From the NCBI GenBank assembly GCA_012729335.1, contig JAAYDJ010000035.1, positions 310,001 to 374,000 on the forward strand: a DNA stretch of 64,000 nt. The letters are read 5' to 3'. Positions 40,003-48,492 of this stretch are shown piece by piece. Below the pieces are notes generated by a model, which saw only the letters and a list, made by a program, of their open reading frames with translations, did no database searches and was not told the origin of the DNA. Origin of the DNA: Bacteroidales bacterium. GTDB lineage: Bacteria > Bacteroidota > Bacteroidia > Bacteroidales > Prolixibacteraceae. The position numbers were made by a program, and so were the translations under genes. Position 1 is the stretch's first letter; each line of letters begins with the position of its first letter.

Positions 40003-40422
40003 ATGAAACCAAAGATTTCACCCGAAGAATATCGTAAAATCCTTGAAGCACTTGAACTGGACACACTTTATCTATTTGAATTAAACTCAAAGTTCAGAGA
40101 AGAGTTTCTTTCCCAATCACTTAAACTGGATATTGACGAAAAAGAATCTTTTATACAGGAAAATAATATTCTGAAAGTAATTTACACCTTTAAATTGACT
40201 GCAAAGGATGACTCAATGGAAGAAGCGGGCATTACCTTACAAGCCAAATATACTGTACGATACCAGGTTAAAAAGGAGGTACAGGTCACCAAAGAATTCA
40301 TGAACGTTTTTTCTGAACTGTCCATTGGCATGCTTCTTTGGACCTATTTCCGGGAACTGGTCAACAACATGGTATACAGGATGGGAATGCCACCCCTGGT
40401 TTTACCACTGAAAAAAAGGTAA
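40003..40422 (+). CDS. SecB-like chaperone of the TAC operon
   Basis: 139 residues. It has the SecB fold pattern: N-terminal helix EYRKILEALEL, strands ELNSKF, QSLKLDID, NILKVIYTFKLTAKD and ITLQAKYTVRYQVKKE, then a helix-rich end WTYFRELVNNMVYRMGMPPLVLPL, the typical closing motif of SecB and SecB-like proteins. Third gene after hicA and hicB, all separated by under 12 bases. In the Mycobacterium tuberculosis TAC the corresponding chaperone binds the antitoxin, prevents its degradation and so controls the toxin; HicAB versions are known elsewhere. It is unlikely to be the housekeeping export chaperone. Confidence 0.8.
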   Translation: MKPKISPEEYRKILEALELDTLYLFELNSKFREEFLSQSLKLDIDEKESFIQENNILKVIYTFKLTAKDDSMEEAGITLQAKYTVRYQVKKEVQVTKEFMNVFSELSIGMLLWTYFRELVNNMVYRMGMPPLVLPLKKR

Positions 40423-40504
40423 ATTATCAGCCACAAAAAAGCAACAAAGAATTCAGGAACAATCGTTATCTTTCGGTACAACTCAGCTTAACTGAAGATA
40501 ACCG

Positions 40505-43500
40505 ATGAAATTGCCTGCCAAAATCCTTATCACCTTTCTGTCCCTTGTGTCTATCGCCGGAATTTCGGAAGGGAACCTGAATCCACATCGGGAAACTGAA
40601 TCCTCCCCCGGGTTCATACTCTCCGCGGTCAGTGTCCGGTTTTCTGATATTCCCGATTCGGTCAGTTACCTGGCCGACTTTTCGCTGATGGCGGAAAGCA
40701 TGAGCCTGTTGATGGGTGAGGCACAACACTCCGCCACGGTGGCTAAAAAGAGTGCCCCTTTTTATTTGTTTCCCTCCCCGGCCGTCCGCCAGGATCTGGA
40801 TAAGCTTCAGCCGCTGCTGATGGAATCGCTGGAGCTGAAAGCCCGGATTGCGGCCTCGGCCTCGGCTTTCGATGCCGCCTGGGAAGAGGTGATCACCTGC
40901 GCCTCCCTGGAAAGTGAGGAAGGGGTGCGATCGGCGCTGGCCATCGCCTTCCAGCATAAGGCAGAGCTGGACCAGTTGCAGAAAAAGCTGGATGGCGTGA
41001 CTGAAAAAGTTAAAAAGGCCGGAGAGCCCCGTGACCCGGTGGCAGAATGGAAAAAACTGGAGAAAGAACACCAGGAGAACCTGACCACAGCCCAAAAGGC
41101 GCTTGTCAAAAAGGGAAGTTCCGCCACCGCACCTGCCCCTGCCCCTGCCGGCAAGGGGGTGTACAAGCTGATCGACATCAAAAACAACTCCCCGGAGAAG
41201 TTAAAAGTGACCATCCAGGATGGAATCATAAAGGTCAAAGAAGAATACACCATTTCCACAGGTGAAACCACCTTAGAATCTATAGAATTCCATTATCCTC
41301 AGGTCATTTATCCGGAAAAACCGGTGGAACTCACGATCAGGCTTGAATTCCGCCCTGAGAAACTGCTCTATCATCAACGAAGCAGTTATGCCCGTGTAGA
41401 TTTGGTGTATGGTGCCCATCCGTTGCTGGGGGTGCCGGCCCATTGGAAGCTGATGAATGTCTGGCATCATGTTCCGGTCCATTTCGAGGAAAAACAGAAG
41501 CTTAAAATCCTGAAATATACCGAGGACAAAATTACCTTCTCCCTGCCCGACCGGCAAAAGCTGCTTCAGGCCATCAGGGAAAAGCGGAAACCGGTCTGGG
41601 AAATCCCCTTAAGGGACCAGCAGCAGTTCATGACCTTTGAAGGCGGATACTCCTCATTCTCCCCTCCGGAAATGGCCGTTACAAAGTACAATCTGCTCGA
41701 AATGTACAATCACACCATTCCGGCCGACATGAAGGTGCTGACCATGGACTCCCAGAATGCGGGAATTCACCTGATTGGTTCCTGGTGCAATATTTATCTG
41801 ATGTACCAGTGGAGTGATGATGGGGCTCCCGGGCCAGCATCGCCTGATGCCCTGGCCGGGCAGGCCAAAAAACAGAAAATTGCGGAAGTTGAGGGCAATA
41901 TCGCCTTTGTCAGGAGAAACATCAGCGCTTTCCGCGAACAATTGGGGAAGGAAACCGACCCGGGTGTGAAGGCCAGGCTCTCCTATCAGATCATGACCTC
42001 CGAGGCAGACCTTCAGGCGGAGGAAGATATGAAGAAGTCGGTACTGACCGGGCAATATGTGCATACGCGCACCGGTTTTGATGATTTTGTCAGGGGGCAG
42101 TTCATCGAAAACATCCGTACGGAGCAGATGCGGATGGAGGAGTATCAGCGCTGTTCGGCCTCCCTGCAGCGGATGGCAGCACTTTTACCCCCGGCCGATG
42201 CCGATGGGGCGCGTGATTTTATTGCCCGTCAGGTGACGCCGGCCGACGTGATGAACATGGATGTGGCCAAACTGCGCAAGATCGCCGATATCCTGTATAA
42301 ACAGGTGGAAGCCCGTGCGGCGCAGGAGGCCGCCAAAGGGGAGGAAGAAGCAGCCCAGGTGGGGTTGGACTGGGCCAACCGCATCAAAACAGCAGCCGAT
42401 GCAGGGATGATGGCAACCTCCCTGGTGGCCGGTCCCTGGCTCAATGTGGCTTACCAGGGCGGCACCGGCACCTGGGAGGGCGGCCTCACCGAAGGAATCC
42501 TCAGGGCGGCCTCCTCCTATTCCATGCCTTCCTTTCTGGCGGCCCAGGCCTACCAGGGATACCAGGCCGGAGGGTGGACCCAGGCCGGCGAAAATGTGGC
42601 CATCAGTTTTGTCACCGGCAAGGTCATCCAGTATGGCCTGGCCAAATCTCTCACTGCCGCAGGAAAACTGCTGTCTCCCTCCTCTCAGGAGAGTTTCCGG
42701 CTGGCCCAATTCAACCAGGCCCGGCAGCAAGGGGAAGCCCTGGTGAAAAACCTCCAGCGAACCGAAGGGGAGGTCATCAGGCTGCGGGTAGCCCTGCAAA
42801 ACGGCGAAAGGGGTGCTGCCCAGAAACTGAAACAAGCCCTGGCCAACCGGGAAGCCCAGGCCGCCGCCATCCACGAAAATATGCACGCCAAGAACTTTCT
42901 GAAATACAAAGGGGACTACCACACCCGCAAGATCTTCACCGAAGATCTGGACCTGATCCACCAGAAAACACAGGAGAAGTTTCATGCCGCCATGCAGGCC
43001 AGGGGGTGGAATAAAACACCGCTGAAGGAGTTCCGCAATGCCTCCAGCGCCGGAACCTCCGGCATGGATTACGACATCGGGCTGGATGAACAGCTGGCCG
43101 GGTCCCTCACTAAGAACGGGAGCAGAGCCACCCTACAGCAGTGGCAGAATGAAGCCCAGCCGGCCTGGAACCAGGCTTACAGGGAGGTCACGGGCCGGAG
43201 CGCTGTCCGCACCTGGGAGACCATCACCACCAGCATCCATCCCGAGGCCTATAAAGACCTGGCCTGGCTCAGCGGTAACCCCAGCGGTGCCAGCAAACTA
43301 TGGACCCAGCAGGCCGTGGATGTCACCCGGTTCAAAAACTGGCATATGATGAACGACGAAGTCCTCACCGTCTACGAAAAGCTTCAGGAGGTATGCCGGG
43401 GTTCCGCCAAGGATATGTCGACCAAACTGCTCGGTAATCTGAGTAAGCTGGCCAATGCCGGCGGGCCCAATGCTCCGGCCCTGAAAAAGGCCAATGAGCA

Positions 43501-43657
43501 CTGGCGCAAAGTCTTCGGCGTCCTCGACAAATTCGGCAAGGGAGATCTCGATCCTCTGTCGGCCTCCCGTCAGATCCGCGAACTCTCGGGCGGTAAAAGC
43601 ATCACCGAAGTCCTCGACGATATGACCACCCTGATGGAAGCCATCGGAAAACTATGA
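40505..43657 (+). CDS. Large secreted protein of unknown function (1050 residues)
   Basis: Signal peptide at 1-23. Residues about 85-200 are helical and coiled-coil-like, then a Pro/Ala linker (APAPAPAGKG, about 205-214) leads into a beta-rich domain (about 215-410) and a second helical part (about 460-640). Residues about 650-720 are glycine-rich and hydrophobic (AGMMATSLVAGPW... GGTGTWEGGLTEGIL), like the spacer before toxin tips of polymorphic toxins. The remaining part (about 790-1050) contains SSAGTSGMDYDIGLDE, faintly like a nucleotidyltransferase G-S...DxD site; this is a guess. No family recognised. GC-rich, unlike the TAC genes 83 bases upstream, so it may lie just outside the island. 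Confidence 0.5.
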   Translation: MKLPAKILITFLSLVSIAGISEGNLNPHRETESSPGFILSAVSVRFSDIPDSVSYLADFSLMAESMSLLMGEAQHSATVAKKSAPFYLFPSPAVRQDLDKLQPLLMESLELKARIAASASAFDAAWEEVITCASLESEEGVRSALAIAFQHKAELDQLQKKLDGVTEKVKKAGEPRDPVAEWKKLEKEHQENLTTAQKALVKKGSSATAPAPAPAGKGVYKLIDIKNNSPEKLKVTIQDGIIKVKEEYTISTGETTLESIEFHYPQVIYPEKPVELTIRLEFRPEKLLYHQRSSYARVDLVYGAHPLLGVPAHWKLMNVWHHVPVHFEEKQKLKILKYTEDKITFSLPDRQKLLQAIREKRKPVWEIPLRDQQQFMTFEGGYSSFSPPEMAVTKYNLLEMYNHTIPADMKVLTMDSQNAGIHLIGSWCNIYLMYQWSDDGAPGPASPDALAGQAKKQKIAEVEGNIAFVRRNISAFREQLGKETDPGVKARLSYQIMTSEADLQAEEDMKKSVLTGQYVHTRTGFDDFVRGQFIENIRTEQMRMEEYQRCSASLQRMAALLPPADADGARDFIARQVTPADVMNMDVAKLRKIADILYKQVEARAAQEAAKGEEEAAQVGLDWANRIKTAADAGMMATSLVAGPWLNVAYQGGTGTWEGGLTEGILRAASSYSMPSFLAAQAYQGYQAGGWTQAGENVAISFVTGKVIQYGLAKSLTAAGKLLSPSSQESFRLAQFNQARQQGEALVKNLQRTEGEVIRLRVALQNGERGAAQKLKQALANREAQAAAIHENMHAKNFLKYKGDYHTRKIFTEDLDLIHQKTQEKFHAAMQARGWNKTPLKEFRNASSAGTSGMDYDIGLDEQLAGSLTKNGSRATLQQWQNEAQPAWNQAYREVTGRSAVRTWETITTSIHPEAYKDLAWLSGNPSGASKLWTQQAVDVTRFKNWHMMNDEVLTVYEKLQEVCRGSAKDMSTKLLGNLSKLANAGGPNAPALKKANEHWRKVFGVLDKFGKGDLDPLSASRQIRELSGGKSITEVLDDMTTLMEAIGKL

Positions 43658-43688
43658 TGTTTCCTGTAGGTTTTACGTTCCCGGAAGA

Positions 43689-43916
43689 TCAAGCCTTTCT
43701 GAACCGGATGGAACCGTACTGATTCATGCCCTGCAGTTCAGCCAGCAGTGCCTGCTCAACAGGATCAATGTGACCGTCGGCTGTCGCCTGGTGAATAATT
43801 TTTCCCTATTCTTGGGGCATCCTTTGATCGTGAAACGCCTTCTCGATCATATCCCGCAGTTTTAAGGATTCTTCGGGATTTATCCTCTCTTTTGATCCAA
43901 GATCTTTAGAGCTTGA
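43689..43916 (-). pseudogene. Remnant of a small gene with one in-frame stop
   Basis: Read on the minus strand the frame is coding-like: KERINPEESLKLRDMIEKAF, then a TAG at 43808-43806, then GKIIHQATADGHIDPVEQAL and on to a final stop at 43691-43689. Residue choice is typical of a soluble helical protein on both sides of the TAG. An ATG at 43850 could start a shorter product. I know no family for it. It is the only content of the 270-base gap between the large secreted protein and the TIM-barrel gene. Confidence 0.4.
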
Positions 43917-43927
43917 TCATCTGATTG

Positions 43928-44851
43928 CTAATATCCCCAGCTTTTCACCGCTGCCAGGTTCTCCTTCATACAGTCGAGTGGTGCCAGGCCCTGATAGGAT
44001 TCCTGCTCGATGACGAAGAGGGTGGTCCCGGAATCGCGGGCCATGTCGGTGATCTCTTTGATGGGGAGGACCCCTTTGCCCAGGATGGTGCTTTCAAACC
44101 CCTGGCCGTCGGCGCGCGCAATCATATCCTTGATGTGGATGTTGTCGTACCTTCCCGGATATTTGGCCAGCAGATCCTTGGCCAGGGCTCCCGCCATGTA
44201 CATGTTCCCGGTGTCGAGCTGTAACACCACCTTGTCCTTGTCGGTATGCTGCATGATCAGGTCAAAGAGCATCTCCTCGCCGATCTTGTGGCTGAATTCG
44301 AAGTCGTGGTTGTGATACCCGAAGCGCATGCCGGCCTTCTGGCAAAGCTCGCCGCATTTGTTGAAGACCTCCATGTATTTCAGGAGGGTGTCCAGGTCGC
44401 TGTACATGCTCTGGTCAAGCCAGGGACTCACCACATACTGCTGCCCCATATAAGCCGCATCGTCGACCAGCTTCTTCCAGTCGTCGGTGAAATCCTGCGT
44501 GGCCTCATCCCAGTGGTTTTTCCCCAGCACAGTATGGCCCGAAGACATCTTCAAACCCAGGTCATCCAATACCTTCCTGAACTCTTCGGCCGTCCAGCCA
44601 TAGAACTTGTGGTCCACATAGTTGGCATGCTCCACATGGGTATACCCCATCTCAGCCAATTGGGTCAGCGTACCCTGGGGATCGTTGCCCATCTCGTCAC
44701 GCACACAGTACAACTGCAAAGCGATGGTCCGCTCAGGAGCCACGGCCGGCGCTCCCTTTTTACCCCCCGAACAGGCCAGCTGCGGCAACAATGCCATTCC
44801 TCCTACGGCAAAAGCCCCTGTCTTCAGAAAATCCCTTCTCGATGTCTTCAT
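43928..44851 (-). CDS. Sugar phosphate isomerase/epimerase-like TIM-barrel protein with Tat signal
   Basis: 307 residues from ATG 44851, which begins MKTSRRDFLKTGAFAVGGM, a Tat signal with a following lipobox-like LLPQLACS. AP-endonuclease-2-like TIM barrel: ALQLYCVRDEM, YTHVEHANYVD, GYHNHDFEF, LQLDTGNMYMAG and HIKDMI, with the metal-binding Glu/Asp/His residues. Exported members with this arrangement are common among Bacteroidota CAZymes and act on free sugars or their oxidised forms; the substrate is unknown. Divergent from GH29 (45167), with a dispersed repeat between. Confidence 0.88.
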   Translation of the reverse strand: MKTSRRDFLKTGAFAVGGMALLPQLACSGGKKGAPAVAPERTIALQLYCVRDEMGNDPQGTLTQLAEMGYTHVEHANYVDHKFYGWTAEEFRKVLDDLGLKMSSGHTVLGKNHWDEATQDFTDDWKKLVDDAAYMGQQYVVSPWLDQSMYSDLDTLLKYMEVFNKCGELCQKAGMRFGYHNHDFEFSHKIGEEMLFDLIMQHTDKDKVVLQLDTGNMYMAGALAKDLLAKYPGRYDNIHIKDMIARADGQGFESTILGKGVLPIKEITDMARDSGTTLFVIEQESYQGLAPLDCMKENLAAVKSWGY

Positions 44852-45005
44852 AAGTTTGTCATTTAAAAACAGCGTTAAAATAGTAAAGAGAATCGAGATT
44901 TCCCCTCTTTTCCCTGCAATAGCTTTCCCGGAATCAACTTTTGGAGTAATTTCATAGCGAAATTTCCCTGGAATGTAAATTGGGATCAACCTTTGAGCCC
45001 GATAG

Positions 45006-45166
45006 AAGTCGCATGGCGCTTCGACCACATCAGGGCATAAATAATGGCTTGATGCGAAACGAAGTATGGCGGAGCACTGCGGAGCCAATTCCATGGTTGT
45101 GAAGCACTTAAACCTGTTTCACTACGGCATATATGAAATGCAAATCATTAACTAACAACAATCTAC
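45006..45166 (+). repeat. Dispersed structured repeat, copy A (before second GH29)
   Basis: About 160 bases strongly similar to 46540-46705. It can form two stem-loops: TCGCAT (45009-45014) with ATGCGA (45052-45057), and GTGAAGC (45099-45105) with GTTTCAC (45116-45122) around a 10-base loop. It occupies most of the 315-base gap 44852-45166 and ends at the GH29 start codon. Could be a leader, a REP-like element or both. Confidence 0.75.
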
Positions 45167-46540
45167 ATGAAAATGCTGGTTTTCTTATTTCTAGTTCTGT
45201 TGACCGCCCCGGGAAGGGAGGTGGTAGCCCAGGAGCAACCCACGAAAGCATACCTTGAAAACTACAATCAGGTGATGGAGCGGACCCAATGGTGGCGGGA
45301 GGCCCGGTTTGGGATGTTCATCCATTTCGGGGCGTATGCCGTGCCGGCGCGGGGGGAATGGGTAAAGTCCAATGAGCGTATCACCACCGAGGCTTACCAG
45401 AAGTACATAGATGCCTTTCATCCCGGGCAGTTTGACGCACGGGAATGGGCACGGCTGGCCAAGGCCGCCGGCATGAAGTATGCCGTTCTCACGGCCAAGC
45501 ACCATGATGGCTACTGCCTCTTTGACAGCAAGCTCACCGATTATAAACTGACTCCCCGATTCGGGGGCCGCGACCTGGTCAGGGAATTCCTCGACGCTTT
45601 CCGTGCTGAAGGGTTGAAAGTAGGACTCTACTATTCCATCATCGACTGGCACCACCCCGACTATCCCAATGTGGGGAACCACCCCCAGCGCGATGACAAG
45701 GAGTACGCCAAGCAGAATTTCAACTGGGACAACTACTTGAAGTACATGCACGGACAGGTGGAAGAACTGGTTACCCAGTATGGCAAACTCGACATCATGT
45801 GGTTTGACTACTCCTTCGACGACTACAGTGGTGAGAAGTGGAAAGCGCGTGAGCTGGTGGAGATGGTCCGCAGGCATCAGCCGGGAATCATCCTCGACAA
45901 CCGGCTGGAGACCCATGAGGGATTGACTGCCGGAAAACGAAAGGTGAGTTTACTGGGAGATTTTGAAACCCCCGAGCAAGGGATTCCCGACGCCCCCATC
46001 CTCGACCAGTATGGGAATCCCATTCCCTGGGAGACCTGTCTGACCCTGAACAACTACTGGGGCTACCATGAACTCGACAAAAACTGGAAACCGGCGGAAC
46101 TGGTGATTCAAAGTCTGGTCAACTGCGTCAGCAAGGATGGCAATCTATTGCTGAATGTGGGTCCCGATGCACGGGGGCTCATCCCTGACGAGAGTGTGGC
46201 GATTCTGGAAGAGGTGGGGAAATGGATGGTCCGGAACAGTGAAAGCATATATGGTGCGGGGTCATGCCAGTTGTCCAAACCCGACTGGGGCCGTTATACC
46301 CGCAAGGGCAACTCTCTCTTTGCCCACTGGATGCATCCCAACATCGGTCAGCTGAATGCACGGGGTGTTCCGACCGATAAGGTGAAAAACATTTTCATGC
46401 TGCATTCGGGAGCCGAACTCTCCTGGGTAAAAAACTGGTGGGGCAACATGGAAGAGGGCAATCTTTTCATCAATACGGGCAACTCGCCCGAAAAACCGTA
46501 TCGTCATGATACCGTCATCCATATCGAATTGAATGAGTGA
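45167..46540 (+). CDS. Alpha-L-fucosidase, GH29 (second copy)
   Basis: 457 residues with signal peptide 1-21 (cleavage near VVAQ). ARFGMFIHFGAYAVPARGEW, LTAKHHDGYCLFDS, GLYYSIIDWHHPDY and nucleophile Asp214 in IMWFDYSFDD are GH29 motifs; DGNLLLNVGPDARG closes the barrel. A short C-terminal beta-sandwich follows. The catalytic loop differs from the first GH29 (FDYSFDD against FTDGEWD). It starts the run of plus-strand genes that continues to 55634. Confidence 0.93.
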   Translation: MKMLVFLFLVLLTAPGREVVAQEQPTKAYLENYNQVMERTQWWREARFGMFIHFGAYAVPARGEWVKSNERITTEAYQKYIDAFHPGQFDAREWARLAKAAGMKYAVLTAKHHDGYCLFDSKLTDYKLTPRFGGRDLVREFLDAFRAEGLKVGLYYSIIDWHHPDYPNVGNHPQRDDKEYAKQNFNWDNYLKYMHGQVEELVTQYGKLDIMWFDYSFDDYSGEKWKARELVEMVRRHQPGIILDNRLETHEGLTAGKRKVSLLGDFETPEQGIPDAPILDQYGNPIPWETCLTLNNYWGYHELDKNWKPAELVIQSLVNCVSKDGNLLLNVGPDARGLIPDESVAILEEVGKWMVRNSESIYGAGSCQLSKPDWGRYTRKGNSLFAHWMHPNIGQLNARGVPTDKVKNIFMLHSGAELSWVKNWWGNMEEGNLFINTGNSPEKPYRHDTVIHIELNE

Positions 46541-46705
46541 AAGTCGCATGGTGCTTCGACCACATAAGGACATGTATTATTGCTCCATGCGAAACGAAGT
46601 TCGGCGGAGCACTGCGGAGCCAATTCCATGGGAGTGAAGCACTTAAACCAGCTTCACTTCGATATGTAACTGAAGAGCAAGTCATTAACTGACATCTATG
46701 TAAAT
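46540..46705 (+). repeat. Dispersed structured repeat, copy B (before ADP-ribosylglycohydrolase)
   Basis: Second copy of the repeat at 45006-45166. Stems here are perfect: TCGCATGG (46544-46551) with CCATGCGA (46585-46592), and AGTGAAGC (46633-46640) with GCTTCACT (46651-46658), loop of 10. It begins at the stop codon of GH29. The equivalent of copy A's start codon is ATG at 46704, which here opens only a nine-codon frame. Confidence 0.75.
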
Positions 46706-46720
46706 GAAAATATTCCTGAA

Positions 46721-48418
46721 ATGCCCATACTAATTTATCCATCCGGGTCGCCTGACCATCAGGGAGGCCTTGACAGGATTCCCCGGAAATCGCGCAGCGG
46801 CGCAGTGATCATCACATGGCTGATGTCATGCTTCATTTTACTTCTTTCCTGCAGCAGTGGTCCTGCGCCGGAGGTGAAAAACATTCCCCTGTCGCTGCTG
46901 CGCGACAAAATCGCCGGCGGCTGGGCAGGAAAGATGATCGGGGTGACCTATGGTGCCCCCACCGAATTCAGGGCCCAGGGCACAACCTATGAAGATTCCA
47001 TCCTCTGGAAGCCTGACGACATCAGGGGAGCCCTTTGGCAGGATGACATCTACGTGCAGCTCACCTTTCTGATGACCATGGACCGTTATGGCATGGAAGC
47101 TCCGGCCAAAAGGTACCAGGAGCTCCTGGCCAAAGCCGGGTATCCCCTCTGGCACGCCAATGTGCAATCCCGGAAGAACTATTTCGACAGTATCTTCCCT
47201 CCGGAATCGGGGCACCCCGACAATAACCTGCATGCCGATGACATCGACTTCCAGATTGAAGCCGATTATATCGGGTTCATCTGTCCGGGAATGCCGGAGA
47301 CCGCCAACCGGCTGGCCGGAATCACCGGCCAGGTCATGAATTACGGTGACGGCCTGTACGGCGGGGCCTTCGTGGCTGCCCTCTATGCCGAAGCATTCTT
47401 CTCAGGTGACATCCCGGCGATTATCGACAAAGCCCTCCTCTCGATTCCTGCGGAGAGCGACTATGCCAAAATCGTGAGAGATGTGGTGCTGTTGCACCGG
47501 CACTTCCCCGAAGATTGGCGGGCCGCATGGCAGGAACTGCAGAACAAATGGGGCAGCGTGCAGATCTGCGAGGCCGGAACCTCCTTCAATATCGACGCCA
47601 AGCTCAACGGGGCCTATATCGTGATGGGACTCCTGTATGGAGAGGGCGATCCCCTGAAGACAATGGAAATTTCAACCCGCTGCGGGCAGGATTCCGACTG
47701 CAATCCCTCCAATGCCATGGCGGTCCTGGGACTGATACGGGGATTCAGCGGACTGCCTGCACCATGGCAGGAAGCTATAAACGCCCTCGGCGACTCCCTG
47801 TTCATCCATACGGACTATTCCTTCCGGAAGGCCGTCGATAAAAGCATGGACTATGCCACTCAACTGGCTGCGACACATGGGGGGAAAATCTCAGGGGAAT
47901 ACCTGGCCATTCCGGCAGAGGACCCGAAACCGCTCCCCCATGCCGATTCCTTTCCGCGCCTGCTTTTTGACAAAAGGATTCCCGTTTCCACCAGGGAATA
48001 CTGGTCATCCGGCGGAAGCTGGGAATCTTCAGGCCTCGCCAATGCCCACGCCGCAGAATCCCCGAAAGGAAACGCTTTGTTCAGCGGACATGCCGGCGAC
48101 AAGCTGACCTTTACCTTTAATGGGACGGGTGTCTCCCTGGTGGGGCATTGGCTGAAAGATGGAGGGAAAGCCGACATCTTCGTCGACGGGGAATTCAAAC
48201 GCACCATTGACTGTTATTTCAACTACGCCGGGCAGCAACACCTCAATATGGACCTATACCATGTCACTGGCCTGGAAAAGGGAGAACATACCCTCCAACT
48301 GGTCGTGAGAGGGGAGAAACGGCCCGAATCAGAAGGCACCAGAGTTTATGTGACCGAAGCCGTGGTCTTCCTGACGGGCGATAAACGCAGCGAAAATACA
48401 AGGTTTTCCTTTCAATGA
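46721..48418 (+). CDS. ADP-ribosylglycohydrolase-family lipoprotein with C-terminal beta-sandwich
   Basis: 565 residues. A hydrophobic segment ends in ILLLSC (lipobox, Cys44), preceded by basic residues (RIPRKSRSG), so the start at 46721 is kept. ADP-ribosylglycohydrolase helical domain about 55-385: GGWAGKMIGVTYGAP, WQDDIYVQ, HADDIDFQIEAD, YGDGLYGGAFVAALYA and CGQDSDCNPSNA, with the metal-binding acidic residues. The last 140 residues (YWSSGGSWESS... TEAVVFL) look like a carbohydrate-binding-type beta-sandwich. Anchored at the periplasm or surface inside a CAZyme cluster, it is more likely a glycoside hydrolase of this fold than a protein de-ADP-ribosylase. Confidence 0.85.
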   Translation: MPILIYPSGSPDHQGGLDRIPRKSRSGAVIITWLMSCFILLLSCSSGPAPEVKNIPLSLLRDKIAGGWAGKMIGVTYGAPTEFRAQGTTYEDSILWKPDDIRGALWQDDIYVQLTFLMTMDRYGMEAPAKRYQELLAKAGYPLWHANVQSRKNYFDSIFPPESGHPDNNLHADDIDFQIEADYIGFICPGMPETANRLAGITGQVMNYGDGLYGGAFVAALYAEAFFSGDIPAIIDKALLSIPAESDYAKIVRDVVLLHRHFPEDWRAAWQELQNKWGSVQICEAGTSFNIDAKLNGAYIVMGLLYGEGDPLKTMEISTRCGQDSDCNPSNAMAVLGLIRGFSGLPAPWQEAINALGDSLFIHTDYSFRKAVDKSMDYATQLAATHGGKISGEYLAIPAEDPKPLPHADSFPRLLFDKRIPVSTREYWSSGGSWESSGLANAHAAESPKGNALFSGHAGDKLTFTFNGTGVSLVGHWLKDGGKADIFVDGEFKRTIDCYFNYAGQQHLNMDLYHVTGLEKGEHTLQLVVRGEKRPESEGTRVYVTEAVVFLTGDKRSENTRFSFQ

Positions 48419-48438
48419 CCGGCGTGATTTAAGCTGAT

Positions 48439-48452
48439 TGAAAGTCGCATGG
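48439..48452 (+). repeat. Dispersed repeat, truncated copy C
   Basis: TGAAAGTCGCATGG repeats the first 14 bases of copy B, again starting a few bases after a stop codon and leading to a glycosidase start (48493). The rest of the element is absent. Confidence 0.5.
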
Positions 48453-48492
48453 GCTATAAGAAGCAACTGTGACCACCCATAGATCTGAACCA

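Noticed and set aside
44852-45094. N-terminal extension of the TIM-barrel protein through repeat copy A
   Set aside because: It would place 81 residues encoded partly by the repeat ahead of a clear Tat signal.
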